Below are positions 22,670-31,095 of a DNA stretch of 64,000 nucleotides, in pieces. The stretch is from the NCBI GenBank assembly GCA_029834535.1, contig JAQMWT010000314.1, positions 806,001-870,000 of the forward strand, given 5' to 3'. A model generated the notes under the pieces. It searched no databases. It was not told where the DNA came from and saw only the letters and a program-made list of their open reading frames with translations. Each line of letters opens with the position of its first letter. Positions within the stretch are counted from its first letter, which is position 1. The position numbers and the translations under genes were made by a program. Source of the DNA: Chrysophaeum taylorii. Taxonomy: Eukaryota; Sar; Pelagophyceae; Pelagomonadales; Pelagomonadaceae.

Positions 22670-22927
22670 AGGGTCGGATAAGAAAGTTCGTACGAGCCGT
22701 TAGCTATGTTTCAGTTTGTACTAAGACATACTCAACGGATCGCTGAGCTATGTTCATTTGTACTCAAGTAGTATGTGCCGCCACGCCGCGAGATCGTCGC
22801 GATGGAACTAGTCCCCATAGTGAAGTCGGCATCCTTTCGTCCCCTCACGCAAAAAAAGGGAAAAGCCCACGCGTTGTAGGACCCGTCGTTGCGGCGCGGG
22901 CTAGTCTCGTTTTCTTATCCGACCCTA
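22670..22927. mobile_element. MITE-like element with 16-bp inverted ends
   Basis: AGGGTCGGATAAGAAA at 22670-22685 is perfectly inverted as TTTCTTATCCGACCCT at 22912-22927, enclosing a 258-bp non-coding unit. This size and layout suit a non-autonomous DNA transposon. I could not find a clean target duplication, so the family is open. It abuts the dispersed repeat at 22505-22660. Confidence 0.6.
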
Positions 22928-23430
22928 CTAGTATATCTTGTGTTGGAACTCAACAGCAACAAATTCTTACTTTAAACTTCTCAAAACTTCTCCAAAGTTC
23001 TCAATACTTCTCTTCTTTTCAACGGTCAAAATGTCTACCCAGTAATAAGTAGAATGTGTCCTTTCTTTCGCCATTCTCATTTCCTTGCCTTGTCCATCCT
23101 TATTCCTTCGCTTTTTCCGACAGACAGACTGCCTTGGTTCGAGATATATCATGATGGGCGCAAACGCATTAACAAAACGGTTGTCGTACGGTTGAGTCAG
23201 TACTCCCTTTCGGCCACTTTTGTACAATGCTATGATAAGTGAAAATCTTGAATCTTATTGTATGTATAGGAAAAAAGGGCACATCTTTTCGAAAGATGCG
23301 TATCTAGCATGTCGTGTAGCTTTTCTGCGTCCCGCAGGAACCGGTTACGACGACGACGACGACGACACGACGACGACAATAATGGGTGGTGTCCCTTGAA
23401 AGGCGTCGGAGAGAGGAGGGGATTCGGGTG

Positions 23431-25371
23431 ATGGAAGCGGTCGAGGGGAGTCCCATCAAGGGCTCCCTCGACGAGGACGTCAAGAGCGAGGTCTCGGAGG
23501 CGCCGACAATCGAGGACACGGCCATAGTCGATGCCGACGATGATCCCATCGCGTGGAAAAATGTCGTCTCGCCGATCGACTACGAGCGAGACGAGGCGTC
23601 GTCGAGCCCGACCCGTCTCGAGTTGCGTCGCGGTCGACCCCTCCGCGTCCGAGAGCTCGCGCGGCAGCTCCGCGGGCAGGCGTCGCGTCCAGAGTCAGCG
23701 CCGACGGAGCACCACCCGCCGCTTGTGGAAGCGGCCTCCCGCCGGCGCACGCAGTCGCAACGAGAGCGGCGGAATGTCGGGGGCATCGTGATGTCGTCCC
23801 ACCAAGGTGGCGGCGGCGGGTCCGGGTACAACCTGAGCGAGAGCGGCGTCCTGCGATTGGGCGAGTTTGTGATCGGACCCGAGGGGTCGCTGCGGCAGGA
23901 CTTGGTACCGCTCGACGAGCTCGGGAGGGGCGCGGGGGGATGCGTACAGCGCGCCCTGCACGTCCCGAGCGGCGTGATCGTCGCCGTCAAGAAGATAGCC
24001 ATCGACGACGAACGCCGAAGGAAGCAAATGGTTCTGGAACTTCGCGCGCTCCACGGGTTGAAGGGGACCGCGCTGGCGGCGCGCGTTCACCACGGTCTCG
24101 ACACGTCGGGGACCACCTCGCACGGCTCGAGTCCCGTCGGGAGCCGATACGTCGTGGACTTCTTTGACACGTACGTCGAGCCCGCGACCAACAGCCTCGG
24201 CCTCGTCCTCGAGTTCATGAACGGCGGGTCGCTCAACGACCACAGGCGCCGCGGGACTCCGGTCGACGAGCGGTTGCTGTCCCGCGTCGCCTTTTGCGTC
24301 CTCTCGGCCCTCGCGTACATCCACTCGCGCCGCGAGCTTCACCGGGACGTCAAGCCCTCGAACGTTCTCCTCGGTCTCCGCGGCGAGGTGAAGATCAGCG
24401 ATTACGGCTGCCACCGCCACCTCGACGAGGAGAGCTCGCTCGCCTCGACGTTCACGGGCACGATCGCGTATATGGCACCCGAGCGGATTGCGGGTCTCGG
24501 CTATTCGTACCCGGCGGACATCTGGAGCCTCGGTATTAGTCTCCTCGCGACGGCCGTCGGCCGCAACCCCTACGCCAAGCACAAGGTCTACTGGGACGTG
24601 GCACACGCGATCCAAAACCAGCCCCTCCCCAAGCTCAATCCCGACGGCTTCTCCCACGACTTTCGACACTTTGTTGACCGGTGCCTCCAGAAAGACGCCC
24701 GCCAGCGCCCCTCGGCGACCGAGTTACTGCGGCACCCGTTCGCTCGCGCCGGTCGCCGCGTCGGCCTCGCCCCCGTTCTCGCGAGGCTCGCCTCGCCCGC
24801 CGACCGCAGCCGCCTCGCGACGATGCTTGCGGCGCTTCACGACGCGAAGCTCACAAATCCCTCCGTCGACCCCGACTACAACCCAAAGCTCCTCGCCAAG
24901 ATGGCCGCCCAGCTCGGCGTTCCCCTCGATACCCTCGAGACCGTCTACGCCGAGGTCAAGCTCGACCGCCGACGCGACGCACACCCGAGAAGTGTACTTC
25001 CTACCTCGCGACCCCCGCAAAAGCCACCATCCTGCGTCACGATCACCTCCCCGGTCATTTCAACCAGCAACCTCGACCAGCTCGCCCTCACGATCAAACC
25101 GCGAGCGGGCCCCGCCGACCGACGGTCCCACCGTCCCGCCGACCGACGGTCCAACCGTCCCGCCGACCGTCCCGCCGACCGACGGTCCCACCGTTCCGCC
25201 GACCGACGGTCCAACCGTCCCGCCGACCGTCCCGCCGACCGACGGTCCCCCCGTCCCGCCGACCTCCTCCGCTCCTTCGACTCCCTCGCGAGCTCGACCA
25301 CCACCCTTCGCGCAACCACCAGCTCGGAGGACTCCCTTGCATCCGCCCTCCAGCCGCGCCGAGAGAGCTAG
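23431..25371 (+). CDS. STE/MAP2K-like protein kinase with DYG motif
   Basis: 646 aa from the ATG at 23431; the upstream open codons start at GTG. A disordered N-terminus of about 155 residues precedes the kinase domain: glycine loop LGRGAGGCVQ (about 162), VAVKK lysine, HRDVKPSN catalytic loop (about 303), then ISDYG (about 323) in place of DFG, activation segment SLASTFTGTIAYMAPERI, and DIWSLGISLL. GTxxYMxPER and the loop Ser/Thr pattern are MAP kinase kinase-like. All catalytic residues are present, so it should be active; Phe-to-Tyr in DFG is uncommon for this group. The tail contains an ADRRSxRP repeat encoded by a minisatellite. The stop codon lies inside a CTAGT satellite. Cytosolic signalling role is inferred. 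Confidence 0.92.
   Translation: MEAVEGSPIKGSLDEDVKSEVSEAPTIEDTAIVDADDDPIAWKNVVSPIDYERDEASSSPTRLELRRGRPLRVRELARQLRGQASRPESAPTEHHPPLVEAASRRRTQSQRERRNVGGIVMSSHQGGGGGSGYNLSESGVLRLGEFVIGPEGSLRQDLVPLDELGRGAGGCVQRALHVPSGVIVAVKKIAIDDERRRKQMVLELRALHGLKGTALAARVHHGLDTSGTTSHGSSPVGSRYVVDFFDTYVEPATNSLGLVLEFMNGGSLNDHRRRGTPVDERLLSRVAFCVLSALAYIHSRRELHRDVKPSNVLLGLRGEVKISDYGCHRHLDEESSLASTFTGTIAYMAPERIAGLGYSYPADIWSLGISLLATAVGRNPYAKHKVYWDVAHAIQNQPLPKLNPDGFSHDFRHFVDRCLQKDARQRPSATELLRHPFARAGRRVGLAPVLARLASPADRSRLATMLAALHDAKLTNPSVDPDYNPKLLAKMAAQLGVPLDTLETVYAEVKLDRRRDAHPRSVLPTSRPPQKPPSCVTITSPVISTSNLDQLALTIKPRAGPADRRSHRPADRRSNRPADRPADRRSHRSADRRSNRPADRPADRRSPRPADLLRSFDSLASSTTTLRATTSSEDSLASALQPRRES
25107..25266 (+). repeat. 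coding minisatellite in the kinase C-terminus
   Basis: Units of CCGACCGACGGTCC(A/C)ACCGT and CCCG spacers form a higher-order 60-bp repeat present a little over twice. It encodes ADRRSHRP/ADRRSNRP/ADRP units. A length change in multiples of three keeps the frame. Confidence 0.88.
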
Positions 25372-25442
25372 ACTAGTCTAGTCTAGTCTAGTCTAGACTA
25401 GTCTAAACTAGACTAGGCTAGGCTAGACTAGACTAGACTAGC
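25369..25442 (+). repeat. CTAGT/CTAGA pentanucleotide satellite
   Basis: A run of (C/A)TAGT- and CTAGA-type pentamers begins at the kinase stop codon and continues about 70 bp. It has TAG in several registers, so it guarantees termination whatever frame enters it. Confidence 0.88.
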
Positions 25443-25559
25443 TAGCGCGAAAAATTAATGCTGTTGTTCGTTCACGTTCACGACGATTCGTCTTCCACAT
25501 AGAAGTACAACAAGAACAAGAACAACCCGCCGCTTCGAGGACGTGATTGGTGGTGGTAT

Positions 25560-26864
25560 TTAGGAGAAAGCCTTGCGACGCGCGGCGGCGGCTTTTCTCG
25601 CGGCGGCGAGGCTGGGGGATTCGCTCGAGCCTGCCGTCGTCGAGTAGTCGCGGGGGGGTGGCGGCGGCCCCGGCGAGGACGCTGCTGTCGTCGGGCTGTA
25701 GTCTCGAGGGGGCGGGGGCGGCTGCTTGGCTTGGGGTTTGCGAGGCGGCGGCGGCGGCGGCTGCTTCTTCTGTGGTTCCGCCGGCTGCTTCTTTGGTGGT
25801 TCTACCACCTCCTGCCTCTTCGGGGGTAGTTCCTCCGCTGCCGGGGGCGGCTGATTTTTCGGCACGACAGGCTTTTTTGACGCAACAGCGATGGGGACGC
25901 CGTAGGCGCGGGTATCGACGTAGTCGGCGTGACAAGGGTTGCAGACGCGCTGGAGGCCGCCGCACGAAGGGAGCGGTATTTTCTCGGCGCTGCAGGAGTG
26001 GCAGACGAGGCGGCCGCACTTGCGGCAGTGATGGCGGCGCCTGAGGAGGGTGAAGGGCGTTCCGCAGTTCTGACAGTCGTCGGCGTCGGCGTCCTCCGTC
26101 CAGACGGGGGCCGTCTCGTTCGGGGGCGCCAGCCCGAGGACGGCGCGGCGGGCGTTGGCGCACCGTTCTATGGCGGCGCGCCAAGCGTCGCTCTCTCCGG
26201 AAGAGTTTGCCAGAGCTACAAAACTCTTTGAGGGAGACATCACGCAGAAACCGGGTTGTTGTTCCGACTGTTTAATCGTGATTGTCTCCAGCGGAAGGTC
26301 GCGGTTCAAATCGAGTCTCTGGGAGGTTGGCACGGGACGGGCGTAGACGAGCGCGTCCTCCGTCAGCACGAACACGTACTTGCGCGAACCACCGCGGTTA
26401 ACCTTGCGTAGGCAACCCTCGCGTAAGACCGTCGCCGTTCGACCCAGCACCTCGGCGAGTTCGGCGCCCCTCGCCGCGCCGCCGCCATCGCGTTCGTAGT
26501 TCCGGAACGCGGACGTTCCGAGCCCCGCGATCGACGCCATCGAAGCCAGGGCCGACGCCCGCTTCGGCTTTAGCGCCCGCGGGGTAACCTCCTGTGGCCT
26601 CGACGCGCTGCTCTCCTGACGCAGAGGGACCACCCCCTCCTGCCGCGGCACGGGGGCTTCGCGTTGCTGCGGCACGGGGGCTTCGTCTTGCCGCGGAGGA
26701 AGGACGGGGGCATCTTTTTTCGGCGGCGCCGGCAACACGGCGACCTTCGCCGGTTTGGGTTCCTGCGGCCGGGGCTGGATCTCGCCCCTGCGCGGAGGCT
26801 TCCGCGGAGGCTTTTCGGGAGGTCCGCTGCCGATGGGCACGGGTGGCGTGAACTCGTTGCTCAT
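25560..26864 (-). CDS. PH-FYVE domain protein
   Basis: 434 aa, ATG start. The N-terminal 115 residues are Pro/Arg/Gln-rich. A PH-like domain follows (about 140-240), with LREGCLRKVNRGGSRKYVFVLTEDALVYARP near its start and the invariant Trp in SDAWRAAIERC at its end. The FYVE zinc finger (about 258-315) has CQNCGTPF, the phosphoinositide-binding block RRRHHCRKCG, CHSC, and CNPCH; eight zinc ligands can be counted. FYVE domains bind PI3P on endosomes. The C-terminal 110 residues are Pro/Gln/Lys-rich with PPPPPR runs that could bind SH3 or profilin-type partners. The layout resembles FGD-type C-termini or phafin-like adaptors, but there is no RhoGEF domain. Tail-to-tail with the kinase gene. Confidence 0.92.
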   Translation of the reverse strand: MSNEFTPPVPIGSGPPEKPPRKPPRRGEIQPRPQEPKPAKVAVLPAPPKKDAPVLPPRQDEAPVPQQREAPVPRQEGVVPLRQESSASRPQEVTPRALKPKRASALASMASIAGLGTSAFRNYERDGGGAARGAELAEVLGRTATVLREGCLRKVNRGGSRKYVFVLTEDALVYARPVPTSQRLDLNRDLPLETITIKQSEQQPGFCVMSPSKSFVALANSSGESDAWRAAIERCANARRAVLGLAPPNETAPVWTEDADADDCQNCGTPFTLLRRRHHCRKCGRLVCHSCSAEKIPLPSCGGLQRVCNPCHADYVDTRAYGVPIAVASKKPVVPKNQPPPAAEELPPKRQEVVEPPKKQPAEPQKKQPPPPPPRKPQAKQPPPPPRDYSPTTAASSPGPPPPPRDYSTTAGSSESPSLAAARKAAAARRKAFS

Positions 26865-27379
26865 CTTTGCGTAATCTTGCCCAGTGGCAAACTTTCTGTC
26901 CTCAACGGCCCGTTAGACGTTTTCAACTTGATCTGGAAGGGGGCAAACTCCAAGAGCCTGCTGGTCGTATCTCGGAATCGTCTTCTTCCTGGTCGGCCGG
27001 TCGGTCGGTCGGTCGGTCGGTCGGTCGGTCGGTCATACATTCCTGTCGCCGACTCGATCTAGATGTGCCACGCCTAAAAGTCGCGCCGGGGTGGCTGGCG
27101 GCTCACAAGTACTGCTGATTTCATTGCTCAAACGGACGGGCCTTTTGGAAGCCTTCCTCCCTTCCTTCCTTCCTTCCTTGGGGGGCGCGAAATGTGCCAC
27201 CGCAAGGGCTGAGCGCTCGCTCAGCGGGTGTGCGTCACAGGCAGGTAAGAGGGATGATGTCGACTGCAAGGGCGTCCGAGAATCAAGGACCGCGCGTCTG
27301 TCCAACGGTAGTGAGGAGGCAGAGTTGTCGGTCCGACGAAAAAGGTGGTTGTTGCCCCTCAACGATATGATAAAGATAG
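26865..27379. other. intergenic with tetranucleotide repeats
   Basis: Contains a (GGTC)n run at about 26997-27034 and a (CTTC)n run at about 27157-27180. No coding motif is seen; a short (GGTC)n stretch also precedes Copia element 2 at 54546-54560. Confidence 0.7.
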
Positions 27380-27796
27380 TTACTTAGACGCGCGCCGCGG
27401 CGTGGCGGGCTTTGATGAAGATGATGACAACAAAATTGCACCGTCGAGGCGGCGACCGGTCGGGTGCTCGGAGAGGATAGCGTCAATTTCCAGCAGGACT
27501 GCATCTCGTCTGGCGAGCTTGCGTCTCTGCTGCGGGTCGAGGTCGTCGCGGCCGAGGAGACGCTTGATCTGTTGGTTCGTTTTCAAGAGTGACCGGAGCC
27601 TCGACTCCCAGGCCGCGCGCTTCGGGGGCTGGCTAGCCGGAGCGCGTTCTCTCTTGACACCGCGCGTCCGCACGACCCGGAGGTCGTCGACGGTCATGTT
27701 CGCCGCCGTCTTCTTGTGCCGAGCTTTCCGCTGCTTGGCCGTCTCGATGCCGGCGCGCTTTGGCCGGACCTTGCCCGTGACGGCGCACTTGCCCAT
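27380..27796 (-). CDS. small basic protein, unrecognised
   Basis: 138 aa, ATG start. It is strongly basic, with patches GKVRPKRAG, KQRKARHKK, VKRERAP and RRKLARRD, and a helical middle (WESRLRSLLKTNQQIKRLLG). There is no membrane segment or enzyme motif. Composition suggests a nuclear, nucleolar or RNA-associated protein. Its ATG lies 29 bp from the divergent snurportin ATG, so the two share one promoter region. I judge it real because of that arrangement and its consistent composition, but the function is unknown. Confidence 0.55.
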   Translation of the reverse strand: MGKCAVTGKVRPKRAGIETAKQRKARHKKTAANMTVDDLRVVRTRGVKRERAPASQPPKRAAWESRLRSLLKTNQQIKRLLGRDDLDPQQRRKLARRDAVLLEIDAILSEHPTGRRLDGAILLSSSSSKPATPRRASK

Positions 27797-27825
27797 AAGG
27801 GTAAGCGATTTCTTTCAAAGCGATA
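27797..27825. promoter_or_regulatory. 29-bp gap between divergent start codons
   Basis: Only 29 bp separate the ATG codons of the basic protein and snurportin-1. Core promoters must overlap this gap or lie within the opposite gene's coding sequence. No TATA box is visible; inference from spacing only. Confidence 0.35.
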
Positions 27826-29022
27826 ATGAGAGATCACCCGAGGCTGTTCGGGCTGCGCGTTGCGGCGAGCCAAGAGCGACGGCGGCAGGAAGCGCTGAAA
27901 CGGCAGAGGAGCGCCCGGCGGAGCCTGACCGACCACGCGCGGCGGCTGTGCGCTGACGATGATCGACTTGCCAAGGTCCACAGCCGTGCCAAGCTGTGGT
28001 GGTCAGAGGTGTGCACACCCGAGTGGCTCGTGGACGTCCCGGACCTCAACGGCCGCGATCACCCGCACGGGTTGGGATGGTACGTCATCCCTCGGCCCGA
28101 AGGCCGCCGGTGCGTTTTGGTGGCTTGCAACGGAAGAACGACCGCCCGTTCTCTGAGCGGCGACGTCCTCGAAACGTTCTGCTCCGCATTGCCCGGCGGC
28201 GGATCTCTGAAACGAGACACCCACACGGTATTGGATGTGATTTGTGCCAACGACGTCTACTACGTCCTTGATGTGATGTGCTGGGCCAGCTACGAAGTCT
28301 ACGATTGCACCGCCGAGTTCCGTTTTTTTTGGCTGCGTACCAAACTCGAGGAGCGGGAGGACGCGAGGTTCCGCGCCCTGCCGTACTTCGAGTGCGACCC
28401 CGAAGGCATTCTGAATGCCTATTCCAGGGCCCCGCTCCCCTACATTCGCGACGGTCTGCTCTTTTACGACAAGAGAGGTCATTACGCGCTCGGATTAACG
28501 CCTTTGGTTTCTATATGGAAGGACCAAGCTACGACGAGATACTTCAACGTCGATCTCGTCCTCTGTTTGGAGGTGGCCGAAGGAGGGGTGTTCAGGACGC
28601 TCGACGGGCTCGTAATTTCGGAAATCGACGCCCGCTATCGTTCGGAGAAACTTCTCAAAGTCGGAGACATAGCGAGATGTCGCGTCGCGAAAGATGATGG
28701 TGGGGGTGTCTTCGCCAAGTTCGACAAGAAGTGCTCTTCCAAAAGAGCGGCCCCCGACTCTTCGTCCAAGCTCGCCTTTGCACTCCGCCACAACACCCGG
28801 GGTCCCCTGACGATCGATGCCATCCTCCAAGCTGCTCAGACCCCCATCTCCAAGGAGGTGGTGGCGGCGGCGGCGGCGGCGGCGGAGTCCCAGTCCCAGT
28901 CCCAGTCCCAGTCCCATCATCAAGGGGGTGGGGAAGAAGAAAAAGAAGAAAAAGATGGGCTATTATGCGTCCCTCCTGTGTGTTGTGTGCCGGGGGACCA
29001 TCACGTCGGCATGGTTCTCTAG
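27826..29022 (+). CDS. SNUPN: snurportin-1, trimethylguanosine-cap import adaptor
   Basis: 398 aa, ATG start. Snurportin-1 binds the m3G cap of spliceosomal snRNAs and hands them to importin beta for nuclear import. The Arg-rich helix at residues 16-34 (QERRRQEALKRQRSARRSL) is in the place of the importin-beta-binding domain. The cap-binding fold shows EWLVDVPDL (66-74), WYVIPRPEGRRCVLVA (85-100), a TxARSLSG block, YYVLDVMCW, FRFFWLRTKLEE, DGLLFYDKRGHYALGLTPLVSIWKD. These match the family in order. The C-terminus has a poly-Ala tract and SQSQSQSQ encoded by an AGTCCC repeat (about 28886-28915), then a Glu/Lys stretch. Length is near the animal protein's. Confidence 0.9.
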   Translation: MRDHPRLFGLRVAASQERRRQEALKRQRSARRSLTDHARRLCADDDRLAKVHSRAKLWWSEVCTPEWLVDVPDLNGRDHPHGLGWYVIPRPEGRRCVLVACNGRTTARSLSGDVLETFCSALPGGGSLKRDTHTVLDVICANDVYYVLDVMCWASYEVYDCTAEFRFFWLRTKLEEREDARFRALPYFECDPEGILNAYSRAPLPYIRDGLLFYDKRGHYALGLTPLVSIWKDQATTRYFNVDLVLCLEVAEGGVFRTLDGLVISEIDARYRSEKLLKVGDIARCRVAKDDGGGVFAKFDKKCSSKRAAPDSSSKLAFALRHNTRGPLTIDAILQAAQTPISKEVVAAAAAAAESQSQSQSQSHHQGGGEEEKEEKDGLLCVPPVCCVPGDHHVGMVL

Positions 29023-29230
29023 GAATGAACAGTAATAATAATAATAATAATTATAACGATCGTGGTCGTCGTCGGCGCCCCGCCGACGGATGATGAGAGG
29101 GTGAGTACTGTAGATAATTTTGGGAAGAAGCCCCTGCTCGTTCGAGTCCAGTCCGACATGGACGCCTGCCACGTCCTGGAGGATCATCCGGTGGCCATCT
29201 CCTCCTAGCAGGCCCCACGCATGCATATCA

Positions 29231-30706
29231 TTACGTTTCGGGGGCGGAAGGGCGGTCGTAGATGTAGGGGAGGTGAATCGAAAAGGTGGAGGTGAGGTTG
29301 TCGAATTGGGCGTTGGTGACGGGAGTATTGGTTGGAAAGTCCAGGAGGTCTGCGGCAAAGGGGCTCGCGTCGTGCGGCGCGGCGCATCTCGGCGCATCGT
29401 CGTCCAGGTTCCCCTCCACATCGGGGTGGGCGGCGAGGATCCAAAAGGCAGGGTCGTTGGCATCAGCGATACCCGGGTGTCCTCCGTTGACCGCTTGGGC
29501 GAGGAGCCACTCGTACCTGGGATCCTGCCCTCTCCCCTTCTGGAGATGGGGGAAGTGATGTTGGAAAACGAGGTGTCGGTCGAGGATATCGTAGGGAGAT
29601 TCGTTTTGGAGCGCGGGGTCGAGAACGCAAGCACACTCGCGTTCGGGAAGGTCGGCGGCGCAGAACTCGGGACATTTCGAAACGCCAGCAATATAGAGGG
29701 TTCTGGTCAACTCCCGAAAGGTCGAGAGGTCCCGGAGCCACTCGACGAGGTCTGCTTCGCGGGCCTCGAGCTCGGGGACGAAGTTCCAGATTCCCCCGAT
29801 TCGGCCTTTGGTTTTTGCCCCAAATACTTTATCCGATCTTCCGACGTAGGGGCCCTTGCTCGTGTCCCACGGCCAGCGGAGGACGCCGTAGGCGTTGGTG
29901 GGTCCGAAGTGTCTCGCGTCGGTCCGCACGCGCTGAAAGGCCCAGCGACCCGTGTCGACTGTGTAGTGATAGTCGAGACGGCCGAAGGCATCGTCCTTGA
30001 ATTTGGAAGCGTCGGTCGCGTAGTGAGCTGCCGTCCGCGCGTCGACGGCCTGCAGGCTCCTTTCAAATTCAAAGACCGCGCCGCGACACGCGAGGTGAAA
30101 GCGCGTGAGCTCGGCACCGCTGCGGAAATGATGCCCGAATTTCCTGCGACCTTCCTCGCCGTCCGTGCGGTACAGGATTTGAAGAGCGTCGAGGTAAGCG
30201 CTCAAGTCTCGCTTCGCGAGATCAGCGACGTCCCGGCGCACGTACCGCGCGAACAGCTCGACGCCCACCAATTCCTCGTCGAAGGCCACCCACAACCTTT
30301 CTTTCCCGGGCTTTGAGGCGAGGACCTCGAGGCTACACCCCCCCGGGGAACTTTGTTTCGTTTCGACGCCGAACGCGTACATCGAACAGCGGCCGTCGGA
30401 TCGGATTCTCGTCCACTGGTTCACCTCCAGCACGAGTCCCTTGGAGTTTTGGAGGGGGGCGATCCGCCGCTCGTACGCGTTGGACGCCACGACGCACCGC
30501 CCCGCCATGCACCACTGCTGCTCCGACACTTCTTCGAGTGGACCAAGGTACGACTTCTCCCGAGCTGCGATGATAAACCCGAGCACGACCCACGGCACGA
30601 GCGACGCGCTCAGCATCACGCACACCACGCCCAACGCACCCGCCCTCACCCACCCACCCTCCTCCTTCTCCTCCTCACCCTCCGAGAAGCTCCCGTACTT
30701 GATCAT
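29231..30706 (-). CDS. tyrosinase-like (type-3 copper fold) membrane protein
   Basis: 491 aa, ATG start. A short acidic cytosolic head precedes one membrane anchor (about residues 22-46). The lumenal part resembles stramenopile tyrosinase-like proteins: VRRDVADLAKRDLSAYLDALQILY, a hydrophobic FEFERSLQAVD, DYHYTVDTGRWAF, NAYGVLRWPW, and the C-terminal NDPAFWILAAHP, equivalent to the NDPxFwxxH of the CuB site. The CuA side looks altered: after RFHLAC the usual second His-containing loop before FEFERSL is short and lacks its histidines. The protein may therefore bind one copper or none and not be a working phenol oxidase. Family call is from motif order. Confidence 0.6.
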   Translation of the reverse strand: MIKYGSFSEGEEEKEEGGWVRAGALGVVCVMLSASLVPWVVLGFIIAAREKSYLGPLEEVSEQQWCMAGRCVVASNAYERRIAPLQNSKGLVLEVNQWTRIRSDGRCSMYAFGVETKQSSPGGCSLEVLASKPGKERLWVAFDEELVGVELFARYVRRDVADLAKRDLSAYLDALQILYRTDGEEGRRKFGHHFRSGAELTRFHLACRGAVFEFERSLQAVDARTAAHYATDASKFKDDAFGRLDYHYTVDTGRWAFQRVRTDARHFGPTNAYGVLRWPWDTSKGPYVGRSDKVFGAKTKGRIGGIWNFVPELEAREADLVEWLRDLSTFRELTRTLYIAGVSKCPEFCAADLPERECACVLDPALQNESPYDILDRHLVFQHHFPHLQKGRGQDPRYEWLLAQAVNGGHPGIADANDPAFWILAAHPDVEGNLDDDAPRCAAPHDASPFAADLLDFPTNTPVTNAQFDNLTSTFSIHLPYIYDRPSAPET

Positions 30707-31095
30707 CTCCTTGTTTTCTTCGTCGTCGTCGTCGTCGTCTGTGTGTGTGTGGAAATAAATTCAGTCTGACGCAAGTCGTATGCACGCACATGCTGACTTC
30801 AACAAGAAGAACGACCGACCTTTCGGGGGGCTGTGCTGTGCTGTGCTGTTTAAAAAAAAATCAACAACCGTCTCCCACCAAGATAATGCGATGCTGGAGG
30901 GAAGGGACTGCCTGGAGAGACGAGCAGGTAGTTTAGCAAACAAACTACTATACTAACGGGGTCGGTTTCTCGAATCCGAATCCACCGCCGACGCTCCTTA
31001 ATTCTATTGCACCGGGCTCTGGCCTCTCATCATAGTTGTCGACCTAAAATCAGGTCGCTCGTCCTCGCTGCTGGTCGCAGCGGTAAAATCACCAC
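30707..31095. other. intergenic, no gene seen
   Basis: Holds CGT-triplet and GT dinucleotide runs (about 30720-30750) just upstream of the tyrosinase-like start and a GTGCT-type short repeat near 30830-30845. No coding signal. Confidence 0.5.

Larger units (their letters stand above)
22206..23430. other. intergenic stretch with dispersed repeats, no gene
   Basis: This 1.2-kb gap holds a dispersed repeat (22505-22660), a small element with inverted ends (22670-22927) and an ACG triplet run just before the kinase gene (about 23346-23377). Short frames lack motifs. Confidence 0.6.

Noticed and set aside
23695-24669. 324-codon minus-strand frame opposite the kinase domain
   Set aside because: The kinase catalytic motifs are on the plus strand; the antisense frame is composition-driven.
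29120-30316. 398-codon plus-strand frame opposite the tyrosinase-like gene
   Set aside because: No motif, no plausible ATG context, and the minus strand carries family signatures.
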